Assembly: GCA_003512955.1 (NCBI GenBank)
Contig: DOTG01000014.1
Coordinates: forward strand, 69,956-133,955
Reading direction: 5' to 3'
Length of the DNA stretch: 64,000 nucleotides
From: Marinilabiliales bacterium
GTDB lineage: Bacteria; Bacteroidota; Bacteroidia; Bacteroidales; SZUA-534
This document shows, one piece after another, positions 42,033-50,493 of the stretch. The position numbers and the translations under genes are program-made. The notes beneath the pieces are model-generated. The model did not search any database. It saw only the letters and a program-made list of their open reading frames with translations, and had not been told where the DNA came from. Every line of letters begins with the position of its first letter. Position 1 is the first letter of the stretch.

Positions 42033-42380
42033 ATGCAATTACAGACCAATTTGAAACACCTGATCACGGCTGATGATCACAAAAAGTTTATCGAAGAGAA
42101 TGAAAACGTGATGGTATGCTGCGGCCGCATGGGCCCTATGTGTATCCCGGTTTACGAGGCAATGGAAGAGTTGGAGGACGACTATAAGCACATCAAATTT
42201 GCCGATATGGCGTTTGATAGCCCCGATGCCCATGTAATCCGCAATGCCCCCGAATGCAAAGGTTTTATGGGATTGCCATTTGTGATGTATTACAAAAACG
42301 GGAAAGTGGCTCATGCTTCGTCAAGCATCCTGACACCGCAGCAAATTAAGGCAGTTCTCGATTCAAAACTTACAAAATAA
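42033..42380 (+). CDS. Atypical thioredoxin-family protein (CGRMGPMC)
   Basis: The 115-aa protein has a thioredoxin fold: LITADDHKKFIEENENVMV, then VCCGRMGPMCIPVYEAMEEL in place of WCGPCK, the strand IKFADMAFDSPDAHVI and the cis-Pro loop GFMGLPFVMYYKNGK. The usual CGPC is replaced by two cysteines spaced six residues apart (C-GRMGPM-C), with one more Cys directly before. A further Cys lies in APECKGF. It is encoded between a NifX-like gene and thioredoxin reductase, so TrxB may be its electron donor. The motif is unusual, so the redox activity cannot be assumed. Confidence 0.8.
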   Translation: MQLQTNLKHLITADDHKKFIEENENVMVCCGRMGPMCIPVYEAMEELEDDYKHIKFADMAFDSPDAHVIRNAPECKGFMGLPFVMYYKNGKVAHASSSILTPQQIKAVLDSKLTK

Positions 42381-42384
42381 TTGT

Positions 42385-42414
42385 ATCCTCTTCGGGGTTG
42401 TCTCAAAAGAGGAT
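42385..42414 (+). terminator. Hairpin after the thioredoxin-like gene
   Basis: ATCCTCTT (42385-42392) pairs with AAGAGGAT (42407-42414), an 8-bp stem with a 14-nt loop; the T tail (ATTTT) is short. It overlaps the left end of the MITE-like repeat. Confidence 0.4.
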
Positions 42415-42600
42415 ATTTTAAGTTTATAACTTACTTTTTGAAAGATTTAAAAAAAAATTAAATAGAACGCTGGTGAAGCTGATTCTAACTGATTTCCGCA
42501 GATTTTATCTATGGAAATCAGTTTCATCTGCGTCATCTGCGTTCCATTTTTCTCAATTTGTAAGCATTAGTATCTTTAAAAATATGTTTGAGACAGCCCG
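42395..42600. repeat. MITE-like element with inverted ends
   Basis: GGGGTTGTCTCAAA begins near 42394 and TTTGAGACAGCCCG ends at 42600; as inverted ends they agree at 12 of 14 positions. Inside, 42497-42545 holds an inverted segment (CTGATTTCC / GGAAATCAG) followed by CATCTGCGTCATCTGCGTT, a type of interspersed intergenic repeat. There is no ORF. No target duplication is clear. Confidence 0.5.
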
Positions 42601-42642
42601 ACTTTTTGAATTCAAGTTATTACAGATGCTATAATTAAAGAC

Positions 42643-43566
42643 ATGAACAACGAAATATACGATGTCATTATCCTGGGGGCCGGTCCGGCCGGTTTGGCTG
42701 CTGGGATTTATGCCTCGCGGGCAAAGCTAAGCACTTTAATTATTAACGAGGGTGCAGTGGGCGGACAATTGACATTGACCGAGGAAATAGCCAATTATCC
42801 CGGGGTTGAGACCACCAGCGGGTACCAGTTGGTAACCACCATGAAAAAACAGGCGCAGGAATTTGGCTGCAAAATAAAAAGTAACCGGACGATCACCCGA
42901 TTTCAGTTGGAAGGAGCCGTGAAATCTATTACAGTAAACGATACCGAGACATTTCAAGGCAGAACAGTTATTTTAGCAACCGGAGGAACTCCACGAATGT
43001 TGGGTATTCCAGGTGAGCAGGAATTTAAAGGCCGTGGAGTATCGTATTGCGCCACTTGCGATGGCGATTTCTTCAATGGAAAAGAGATTGTAGTTGTGGG
43101 TGGGGGCAATTCGGCCCTGGAAGAGGCGGTAACTCTGACCAAACATGCCAGCAAAGTAACCATTGTGCATCAGTTCGACCAATTTCAAGCCTTTGAATAT
43201 GCCATTGAGGAGGCAAAAGCCAACCCAAAGATTGAGTTCATTATGGAATCGGAACTTCGCGCCATTGTGGGGGCTGATACCGTTGAAAAAATTGAAATAG
43301 AACATTTACCCACTGGAAACAAAAGCGAACTTAAAACCGATGGCATTTTTGTTTTTATTGGTTATGTTCCGAATACCGAAAAGGTAAAAGATGTGGTGAT
43401 GGTCAATGAACGAGGCGAGATTCTAGTCGATCCGGAGATGAAAACCAATACTCCCGGAGTATTTGGTGCAGGAGACAGCATCCAAAAACGTTACCGCCAG
43501 GTTACCACAGCAGTAGCCGACGGAACCATTGCAGCCCTTTCGGCATCGGCTTATTTGCGGCAATAA
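42643..43566 (+). CDS. trxB: Thioredoxin reductase
   Basis: The 307-aa flavoenzyme has the N-terminal FAD motif IILGAGPAGLAAGIYAS, the redox pair CATC (Cys136 and Cys139), the NADPH-binding GGGNSALEEA and the second FAD motif GVFGAGDSIQKRYRQ. It carries electrons from NADPH to thioredoxin. All active-site residues are conserved. It lies downstream of the atypical thioredoxin gene, separated by a 262-bp repeat-bearing gap, so it probably has its own promoter. A terminator follows at 43608-43646. Confidence 0.94.
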   Translation: MNNEIYDVIILGAGPAGLAAGIYASRAKLSTLIINEGAVGGQLTLTEEIANYPGVETTSGYQLVTTMKKQAQEFGCKIKSNRTITRFQLEGAVKSITVNDTETFQGRTVILATGGTPRMLGIPGEQEFKGRGVSYCATCDGDFFNGKEIVVVGGGNSALEEAVTLTKHASKVTIVHQFDQFQAFEYAIEEAKANPKIEFIMESELRAIVGADTVEKIEIEHLPTGNKSELKTDGIFVFIGYVPNTEKVKDVVMVNERGEILVDPEMKTNTPGVFGAGDSIQKRYRQVTTAVADGTIAALSASAYLRQ

Positions 43567-43607
43567 AAGCAACAAAATATAATAACTGAGGGTTTTGATT
43601 TTTCCGG

Positions 43608-43646
43608 AACAACCGCCAAAGATAATTTGGGGGTTGTTTTTATTTT
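43608..43646 (+). terminator. Terminator after trxB
   Basis: AACAACC-G-CCAAA (43608-43620) pairs with TTTGG-G-GGTTGTT (43626-43638), with one G-G mismatch, and a T-rich tail follows. It slightly overlaps the end of the convergent receiver gene. Confidence 0.75.
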
Positions 43647-44044
43647 ATCTGGGCAATGGCCTTTTCAATAGCTTGTTCAATTTGCATCAGGTTAAAGGGC
43701 TTCCGGAAATATTCCAGAATTATTTTTTCTTCAAGGGCTTTGGATATTTCATCGTTGTACTCAAAGCCGGTTAAAATAAAATAGGCAATGTTTACGAATT
43801 GCTCTTTTGCTTTGCGTACAAACTCAATCCCGTTCATCCCAGGCATTCGCATGTCGCTGATGACCACGATTATATCAGTGTTGTTTTCTAGCTTTTTTAA
43901 CCCTTCTAGCCCAGATTCTGCGGTTAATACCCGATACTTCTTTTTGAAATTGATTTCAAACAATTTCAGATTTATGGGTTCATCATCCACATAAAGTAAG
44001 GTAACATTATTCTGTGTCATGGAATCAATTTTAGGTTCAGGCAT
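43640..44044 (-). CDS. Single-domain response regulator (CheY-like receiver)
   Basis: The 134-aa protein is a lone receiver domain. It has the acidic pair in LYVDDEPINLKLF, the phospho-acceptor Asp in ISDMRMPGMNG, the conserved Thr in FILTGFEY, and the Lys in YFRKPFNL. No output domain follows. The start could be the first Met or the one eight codons later (MTQNN). No kinase is adjacent; the orphan histidine kinases at 10.8 and 33.4 kb of this window are possible partners. Confidence 0.88.
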   Translation of the reverse strand: MPEPKIDSMTQNNVTLLYVDDEPINLKLFEINFKKKYRVLTAESGLEGLKKLENNTDIIVVISDMRMPGMNGIEFVRKAKEQFVNIAYFILTGFEYNDEISKALEEKIILEYFRKPFNLMQIEQAIEKAIAQIK

Positions 44045-44264
44045 AAATTTACAAAAAGTGTTGAACCATTTTAAGAATTCTAATTAAATTCATTTTCCAG
44101 ATAGAATTATTTCCGTTTCGATAATGCTGATGATTTGTTCTGAATCAGTAAATTAACCCTACCAGTTTTAAAACAGCACGTTCATAACTTCCTACCAATG
44201 AATAATTTCAGACGATTTATGGTTTTTCACTTTGGGAATGGGGCCTAAATTGGTTAAAAACAAT

Positions 44265-44272
44265 TATTTTTG
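44265..44272 (+). promoter_or_regulatory. -7 box of yebC
   Basis: TATTTTTG fits TAnnTTTG and lies 38 nt before the ATG at 44311. Confidence 0.4.
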
Positions 44273-44310
44273 CGCGAAAATAAACTTGAAACTAAAAAAA
44301 CAAAATAGTT

Positions 44311-45018
44311 ATGGGACGTGCGTTTGAATACAGAAAAGCCGCAAAAATGAAGCGTTGGGATAAAATGTCGAGGATTTTTCCGAAACTGGGTAAAGCCATT
44401 ACCGTGGCAGCCAAAGAGGGTGGCCCCGACCCGGAAACCAATGCCAAACTGAGGACCGCCATTTTGAATGCGAAAGCCCAAAACATGCCCAAAGACAATA
44501 TTGAGAATGCCATTAAAAGGGCCGCCGGCAAAGATGCCGCTAACTACATCGAGATGAACATTGAAGGGAAAGGACCTCATGGCGTGTTGGTTTTTGTGGA
44601 GTGCATGACCGACAATACCACCCGTACCACTGCCAATGTAAAATCTTATTTCAACAAAGCCGGCGGAAGTCAGTCTCCCAACGGTTCGTTGGAATTTATG
44701 TTCAACCGGAAAGCGGTTATTGAATTTGAAAAGCCGACCGGGTTGGATATTGAGGAATTGGAACTGGAATTGATTGATGCCGGTTTGGAAGAGGTGGACG
44801 AAAACGAAGGAACTGTTTATATTTATGGTGATTACACCAAATTTGGGGCTTTAACTCACGCATTTGAGCAAAAGGGGATTGCCGTAAAAGCAACCTTGCA
44901 GCGCATTCCAACATTACCTGTTGAATATACCGAAGAGCAATTGGAAGAGATTGAAAAGATGCTGGACCGATTGGATGAAGATGACGATGTTCAGGCAGTT
45001 TATACCAATATTGCCTAA
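44311..45018 (+). CDS. yebC: YebC/PmpR/TACO1-family protein
   Basis: The 235-aa protein starts MGRAFEYRKAAKMKRWDKMS, a Bacteroidota version of the YebC start. The family core includes IFPKLGKAITVAAKEGGPDPE, KAQNMPKDNIENAIKRA and GPHGVLVFVECMTDN. Members of this family were long called DNA-binding transcriptional regulators. More recent work on YebC-type proteins points to help with translation of difficult proline-rich stretches. Either role fits here. It is a single-gene unit with a clear terminator at 45032-45081. Confidence 0.92.
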   Translation: MGRAFEYRKAAKMKRWDKMSRIFPKLGKAITVAAKEGGPDPETNAKLRTAILNAKAQNMPKDNIENAIKRAAGKDAANYIEMNIEGKGPHGVLVFVECMTDNTTRTTANVKSYFNKAGGSQSPNGSLEFMFNRKAVIEFEKPTGLDIEELELELIDAGLEEVDENEGTVYIYGDYTKFGALTHAFEQKGIAVKATLQRIPTLPVEYTEEQLEEIEKMLDRLDEDDDVQAVYTNIA

Positions 45019-45031
45019 CCATGATCATAAA

Positions 45032-45081
45032 AAACGGTCTCAATCACAGGTTAATATGTGGTTGAGACCGTTTCATTTTTT
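45032..45081. terminator. Bidirectional terminator between yebC and satP
   Basis: AAACGGTCTCAA (45032-45043) pairs with TTGAGACCGTTT (45062-45073), extended by further pairs inside, with T-rich sequence after it and A-rich before it. It serves both convergent genes. Confidence 0.8.
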
Positions 45082-45087
45082 GCAAAA

Positions 45088-45660
45088 CTATTCTTTCCTT
45101 TTCATCACAGGTTTTCCTGATTTTAATAATTCCCGTCCTGCCAAATCGTTGATAATGATGGCAGCCATCATATACCAGGCACTTGCAGCACAAATGATAA
45201 GCACATAGCCGGCTACTTTGTTCATGAGCGGAAACCCGAAATGCCCCAAATCGAGCAGGATGAATCCAACGATTAACGTGCTAAAGGTAATAAACATAGC
45301 TTTGTGAATAAATAGGGAACCAATCCAGAAAATAGCAGTTAACAACGTCCAGGCAATCAAATAATAGCCGATATCGGTGGTTGTTGAAACATAGATGCCA
45401 GAATTGTTTAGCATCCAGATAAGCCCCAGTCCGATCCAAAAGGCACCATAGCTTGTAAAAGCTGCAAATCCAAAGTTGTTTCCGGTTTTTTGTTCCATAA
45501 ATCCGGCTATCAGTTGGGCCAATCCACCAAACACGAAGCCCATGGCTACTACAGGGCCCAAACCACTGATTCCGATGTTATGAAATTGCAACAGAAGTGT
45601 TGTCAGTCCAAACCCGGCTAAGCCTACTACCGCCGGGTTTCCTAATTTTCCTTGATTCAT
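45088..45660 (-). CDS. satP: GPR1/FUN34/YaaH (SatP) acetate-succinate transporter
   Basis: The 190-aa protein has six membrane helices and the family motif near its start (NPAVVGLAGFGLTTLLLQFH). It also has LAQLIAGFMEQKTGNNFGFA and the FTSYGAFWIGLG helix. SatP proteins carry acetate or succinate with protons across the inner membrane. Ligand preference is not predictable here. The gene is a single-gene unit between yebC, with which it converges, and the TlpA lipoprotein gene. Confidence 0.88.
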   Translation of the reverse strand: MNQGKLGNPAVVGLAGFGLTTLLLQFHNIGISGLGPVVAMGFVFGGLAQLIAGFMEQKTGNNFGFAAFTSYGAFWIGLGLIWMLNNSGIYVSTTTDIGYYLIAWTLLTAIFWIGSLFIHKAMFITFSTLIVGFILLDLGHFGFPLMNKVAGYVLIICAASAWYMMAAIIINDLAGRELLKSGKPVMKRKE

Positions 45661-45745
45661 TGAGTTTTCCTTTTAATTAAGGGCGCAAAACTAATGCTTT
45701 TTTCGGTTGGGAAAATTGGAAAAACGGGTTGGGTACAATATTCTT

Positions 45746-47191
45746 TTACACCTGCGGTTTGTCAGGTAACTGATTGAACCAACTCAAATCGGGTTCCGAT
45801 GGTCGAAAGGCATCCACTTGGATTATCTTGCCCTGTGGGTCGATGATGATAAACCGGGGAATGGTTTTTATTTGGTAGTCTTTTAAAAAAAGTTCGGCAT
45901 TTTCTACCCAATACTGGTTCCTTGAGGTTCCTTTTACTTGTAAAAAGCTTGACCAATCTTCTTTTTTGTTGTCCACAGAGAGGCTGATAAACTGGATGTT
46001 TTTGTGGGCGTATTTTTGTCCGAGTTCCTCAAAAAACGGCGATTCCCTTTTGCAGGGTAGGCACCATGTGGCCCAAACATCAATGTAAATGTAGCTCCCA
46101 AGGAACCGGTTTAAGCCGGATTTGGCCCCTTCCATATCTTCAAATGATACCTCAGGGGCTGTACCCGAAGTTTCCAAAGCCTGATATTTTAAATAGGGTG
46201 CCAGCAGTTGTTCTTTTAATAGTCCGTCGGTACAATTGGCTTCGAAGGTTTTAAATACCCATTCGCAATTTTTGTATCCAAAATATTTAACCTGTTCCTT
46301 TACCATGGAACCCAGCAGAAAGTTTTTTACTGTTTGATTTTTTATTTGGCTATTTACCTGCTGCAACCTGAAAAGTGTCATTTCATGCGGTTCCAGGTTC
46401 TGGTCGGCCAATTTTTTGATGTGTTCTTCTGCATGCCAGGCAATGTAAGCGTTCAGGAATATCTTATATTCATATAAAGGCAGCAAGGTGCTGTTGTTTA
46501 CATCAAGTTTTTGTAGAAAATTAAAATAGGTAGTTCCGTCAATCGTATTGGCTTGAGGGCTTAACCTCGGATATTCCATCAATTTTGTAGCCCAATCGTA
46601 CAATAACGATGCTTGTTCCATTTGTACAAATGTTTGGGTAAGTGCAGGATGCTGCTTCTGGTATGATTCAAACACCAATTTCTCGGTAACATAAAGCGAA
46701 TCGGCCAAATAACGGAATTCCTTTACTGGTAACTCATACAGGTGCGATCCCGCAAGGTTGTGGGCTACCATCAATTGATATTTTTGTTTTAAGTATTGGT
46801 TGGCCTCACTATGTTTGCCTGTAAATGTAATGGAATTAAGTATATCGTGGTTATCATATTCCAGATGCAGTTCATCGCCCGGACTGATAAATAGATGAAC
46901 GGTACGGTTACCATTGCGTAACACAAAGTAACCATCGTTGGCCAGTTTCCAGTTGAAAGTAAACTGGTTTGCCGGATTTAGGGAGACGGTGTCGCTGAAA
47001 TTGTCGGATGAAAGAATCATTTCACTGGCTAGGATGTTTGTTATTTGGCCAGTAAGTATGGTTTCAACAGCATTTTTTTCAGTAGTTGATGTTGCTTTAT
47101 TATCAGTAGTATTAGTAGAATTATTACATGATGCAAACAAGTATAGGCTTGCTAATGCAACTATCGCTGCTTTTATGGTTTGATTTTCCAT
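45746..47191 (-). CDS. TlpA-like thioredoxin lipoprotein
   Basis: The 481-aa protein has a lipoprotein signal with lipobox FASC (Cys near 22). A long helical N-terminal part follows (about 50-335), with a DUF4369-like beta start (ETILTGQITNILASEMIL). The C-terminal TlpA/AhpC-type thioredoxin domain has the active site WATWCLPCKRESPFF and TIPRFIIIDPQGKI. It is probably anchored to the periplasmic side of a membrane and acts as a thiol oxidoreductase. It is 28 bp downstream of the beta-propeller/SpoIIE gene and likely in the same transcript. Confidence 0.85.
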   Translation of the reverse strand: MENQTIKAAIVALASLYLFASCNNSTNTTDNKATSTTEKNAVETILTGQITNILASEMILSSDNFSDTVSLNPANQFTFNWKLANDGYFVLRNGNRTVHLFISPGDELHLEYDNHDILNSITFTGKHSEANQYLKQKYQLMVAHNLAGSHLYELPVKEFRYLADSLYVTEKLVFESYQKQHPALTQTFVQMEQASLLYDWATKLMEYPRLSPQANTIDGTTYFNFLQKLDVNNSTLLPLYEYKIFLNAYIAWHAEEHIKKLADQNLEPHEMTLFRLQQVNSQIKNQTVKNFLLGSMVKEQVKYFGYKNCEWVFKTFEANCTDGLLKEQLLAPYLKYQALETSGTAPEVSFEDMEGAKSGLNRFLGSYIYIDVWATWCLPCKRESPFFEELGQKYAHKNIQFISLSVDNKKEDWSSFLQVKGTSRNQYWVENAELFLKDYQIKTIPRFIIIDPQGKIIQVDAFRPSEPDLSWFNQLPDKPQV

Positions 47192-47219
47192 GTTTTTTTA
47201 AATTTTAAAAGTTATCTGG

Positions 47220-50200
47220 CTAAAATTTCATTCCCATCACGCAAATGTCGTCAATCTGTTCATGGTCGCCTTTCCAGGCATTGATAATCTGGTTGTAAAA
47301 GCTTTTTTGACGTTCCATGGGGAGTTCCTGATTCTGGAGCAGGGTCTCTTTCATGGTTTTATACATGAATTTTCGTCCGTTAGGGCCACCAAATTGATCG
47401 GCATACCCATCGGAAAAGATATACACAGCATCTCCCTCGATCAATTCAAACTGCTGATTGGTAAAAGGAACCCGGTTAACATAGGCACCAATGGGTTGTT
47501 TGTTTGCTTTGGTTTCGTACAAATGGAACCCAAAACCTGTATTGGTAGGTTCCATGGGCTCGTTATTCCTGATCAAACGCGGTTTCTTTACCGATCGGAT
47601 GATGTAAATGGGGTTGTTGGCAGCAGCATATTCCAAGATACGGGTTTTTGGGTTAAAAGCGCAAAACGAAATGTCCATGCCGTCTTTCACATCAGGGTTT
47701 TCCACACTTTGTAGCGATTCCAAAACCAATTCGTTGAGTTTGTTTAAAATCTCATCGGGGTGGCATAGTTTAAATTCACTTACAGTACGTTGCAGATTCT
47801 GGTGACCCATGATGCTCATAAATGCGCCGGGAACCCCATGCCCGGTACAGTCGATGACTGAAAACATGATGTATTCGCCAAAGACCCCGAACCAATAAAA
47901 ATCGCCGCTCACAATATCTTTGGGCTTGAACAGGACAAAGGAATCAGGCACATGGTTTTTAATAATGTGGTCGCTTGGTAAAATGGCCTGCTGGATGCGT
48001 TTGGCATAGGTAATGCTATCCATAATGTCTTTGTTCTTCTTTGCCAGTTCCTCGTTTTTTCTTACCACTTCCGCGGTACGTTGTTTTACCTTCTTCTCCA
48101 GGATAATTTTCTCAAGTTTTAAGTTTTTTTCCCGGATGTTGATATAAGTGATGATGGCTGCAATTATTAAGACGATAACAATGAGGGTGAACCACCAGGT
48201 AGCATAAAACGGGGGTTTAATGGTAAATGGAAAGGTAATGGGGTCCTGGTTCCAGATGCCTGTATTGTTGCAGGCAATAAGTTTAAAAGTATATTTACCG
48301 GGTGGGAGCGGGGAGTAAGTTTTATTGGTCAGCATGTTGGCCGGCAACCAATCTTCATCGGCTCCTTCGAGCATTACTTTGTATTTTACTTTCTCAGCAT
48401 CGGTTAAACAGATGCTATGGTATTCAAAATAGATACTCTTCTCATTGTATTTCAGTTTCATTCCTGGTTCCATCGGGCGGTCTTTCAAATTCACCTTTAT
48501 GTTGGTAATGTGCGTTAAAGGCTCCAGCAGGTTGATCCGTTCTTTGCTGGGTGTGAACTTGAAAAGCCCATTCACAGTGCCACACCAAAGGTTGCCATTG
48601 CGGTCGATAAAAAAAGCATTGTTCTTGACTTCAATCCCGGTAAAACCGCTCCGTTGAGTATATGAATAAAAGGTTTGGGTCTTTGCCTCAAATTTATTCA
48701 ATCCTTTGTTGGTTCCAATCCAGATATTCCCTGAATGATCGGTAATTAGGCTGGTAATCAAATCGGTAAGCAGGCCATCATCGGTTTTGTAGCGGATAAT
48801 TTCTTTATTTTGTGGCGAGAAAACCATAATTCCTTGGCCTTCAGTTCCAATCCAAATTTGGTCTGCACTATCTTGGGTAAAGCACAACGGTGTAATATTT
48901 CCTAGCGTGTCGATATGCTGGAAGGTGGTATTTTCAACCGTCACCACTCCTTTTCCTTTCAAACCAACCCACATCAGATGGTCCTGGCCATAAAAAAGGG
49001 TAGCAATTTCGTTGCCCATAATTCGGTCAAATGCTTCCTTTTCGGGTTCAAAATAAAAAAGCCCATCAATAGTACCTACCCAAATATGGTCATCGTGATC
49101 AATAGCCATGCAGGTGATTATTTTTCCATACCTGAGCACCATGTTGTTAAAACCCGGATGATACTTCAATTTATTTTCGCCGGGCCTAAAAGAATAAATA
49201 CCATCCTCTTTGGTAGCCACCCAAATGGTTCCATCGGTGGCTTTTTGCAGGCTGATAATTTCTTTATTGATGTTTTCGTTTTCGTTCCAGGGTTTGATGT
49301 TTTTCCCAGTCATGTTGTATTTACAAAGACCACCAGCGGTCCCAATCCAGATATTGTTGCGGTCGTCTTCGCTGATGGCTGATACTTGCTCGCTCAGTAA
49401 CCCATGATCCGGCAAAAAGGAGAGAAACTGCTCCCCTTTAAAAATAGACAGCCCGTTTTCGTTGGTTCCAATCAGGATGTTGCCTTCACGGTCCGACAGG
49501 ATTTTTCGGATTTTGTTTCCAGCCAGCCCATTTTCCTGGTTGAAAGTCAGAAAATCGGGGCTGATGCGGGTAATGCCTCCTCCCCAGGTTCCCACCCAAA
49601 TGGCTCCATAAATATCCTGGCTGATGCAACTGATGAAATTATTGGCCAAGCCGTCGCGGTTATCAAAAACGGTTACATTCCCGGTTTCATGGTCTTGCCG
49701 ATACAAACCCCCATTGTATGTACCGTACCAAATGTTCGAATCCTTATCCTCGAACATGTTGGTTATCTGGAAATAGTATGAAAGTCCGGGGTGCTTAAAT
49801 ATTTTGAAGGTATTTTCCGCTTCATCGTAGTATTTTATCATGTTGTCGATAACCAGAAAAATGGTATCATCCGATGTTTGTGTGATGTAGAAGATACGAT
49901 CGCTGAGGCGCGTTTTTCCTGTAAAATGTGAGAAGGTAGTGTTGTGGTCAATTACATGTTCAAGGTCATGGATAAGATAAGCTCCCGAACCTTGGGTCCC
50001 AATCCACATCCGGTGTTTTGAGTCTTCGAAAAAGCAGGTAATATCACCATTAATTTTCACGGAATCGGGAACAATATCAAAAAACCGGGAACCATCGTAA
50101 AGGGTGATGCCTCCTCCTGTATGGCCAAACCAAATGTTCCCCTTGGAGTCTTGGAGAATTGTTTGCACCCCGTTGACTGAAAGTCCGTCGTCGGCGGTAT

Positions 50201-50411
50201 AATTTTTAAATTGACGGCCATCGAAACGGGAAACACCGCTGGCTGTTCCAAGCCAAATAAAACCATCGGTGTCCTGAATGACATCATAAACCTTCGATTG
50301 CGACAGCCCCTCCTTGACTCCGTAATTATCGAAATAATATTTTTGCGACGTTCCCAGATTTGGGAGCAAGATTATAAAAAGGATGAATATCAAACGATGT
50401 ATCGGACTCAT
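47220..50411 (-). CDS. Beta-propeller/Y_Y_Y sensor with SpoIIE-type phosphatase
   Basis: The start is placed at 50411 (MSPIHRLIFILFIILLPN) because a terminator for the upstream gene covers 50432-50463. The 1063-aa protein has a signal peptide and about a dozen propeller repeats of the type DTDGFIWLGTASGVSRFDG. A Y_Y_Y-like domain follows (near residues 635-740), then a membrane helix (about 745-765), a coiled coil and a PP2C/SpoIIE phosphatase domain with SGDFYWFG, DCTGHGVPGAFMS, IFSDGYADQFGG and the final DDIC. Two-component-type propeller sensors usually end in a histidine kinase; here the output is a Ser/Thr phosphatase, so it likely acts in an anti-sigma or similar cascade. Confidence 0.88.
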   Translation of the reverse strand: MSPIHRLIFILFIILLPNLGTSQKYYFDNYGVKEGLSQSKVYDVIQDTDGFIWLGTASGVSRFDGRQFKNYTADDGLSVNGVQTILQDSKGNIWFGHTGGGITLYDGSRFFDIVPDSVKINGDITCFFEDSKHRMWIGTQGSGAYLIHDLEHVIDHNTTFSHFTGKTRLSDRIFYITQTSDDTIFLVIDNMIKYYDEAENTFKIFKHPGLSYYFQITNMFEDKDSNIWYGTYNGGLYRQDHETGNVTVFDNRDGLANNFISCISQDIYGAIWVGTWGGGITRISPDFLTFNQENGLAGNKIRKILSDREGNILIGTNENGLSIFKGEQFLSFLPDHGLLSEQVSAISEDDRNNIWIGTAGGLCKYNMTGKNIKPWNENENINKEIISLQKATDGTIWVATKEDGIYSFRPGENKLKYHPGFNNMVLRYGKIITCMAIDHDDHIWVGTIDGLFYFEPEKEAFDRIMGNEIATLFYGQDHLMWVGLKGKGVVTVENTTFQHIDTLGNITPLCFTQDSADQIWIGTEGQGIMVFSPQNKEIIRYKTDDGLLTDLITSLITDHSGNIWIGTNKGLNKFEAKTQTFYSYTQRSGFTGIEVKNNAFFIDRNGNLWCGTVNGLFKFTPSKERINLLEPLTHITNIKVNLKDRPMEPGMKLKYNEKSIYFEYHSICLTDAEKVKYKVMLEGADEDWLPANMLTNKTYSPLPPGKYTFKLIACNNTGIWNQDPITFPFTIKPPFYATWWFTLIVIVLIIAAIITYINIREKNLKLEKIILEKKVKQRTAEVVRKNEELAKKNKDIMDSITYAKRIQQAILPSDHIIKNHVPDSFVLFKPKDIVSGDFYWFGVFGEYIMFSVIDCTGHGVPGAFMSIMGHQNLQRTVSEFKLCHPDEILNKLNELVLESLQSVENPDVKDGMDISFCAFNPKTRILEYAAANNPIYIIRSVKKPRLIRNNEPMEPTNTGFGFHLYETKANKQPIGAYVNRVPFTNQQFELIEGDAVYIFSDGYADQFGGPNGRKFMYKTMKETLLQNQELPMERQKSFYNQIINAWKGDHEQIDDICVMGMKF

Positions 50412-50431
50412 AGGGCAGTTTTTTGGGTAAT

Positions 50432-50463
50432 ACAAAAGCCCTCTGATTGTTACCAGAGGGCTT
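50432..50463 (-). terminator. Terminator of the TPR-caspase gene
   Basis: AAGCCCTCTG (50436-50445) and CAGAGGGCTT (50454-50463) form a 10-bp stem with an 8-nt loop; on the minus strand TTTTGT follows. Confidence 0.8.
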
Positions 50464-50493
50464 AAAGTTACAATATTTTATGAATACTACCGA

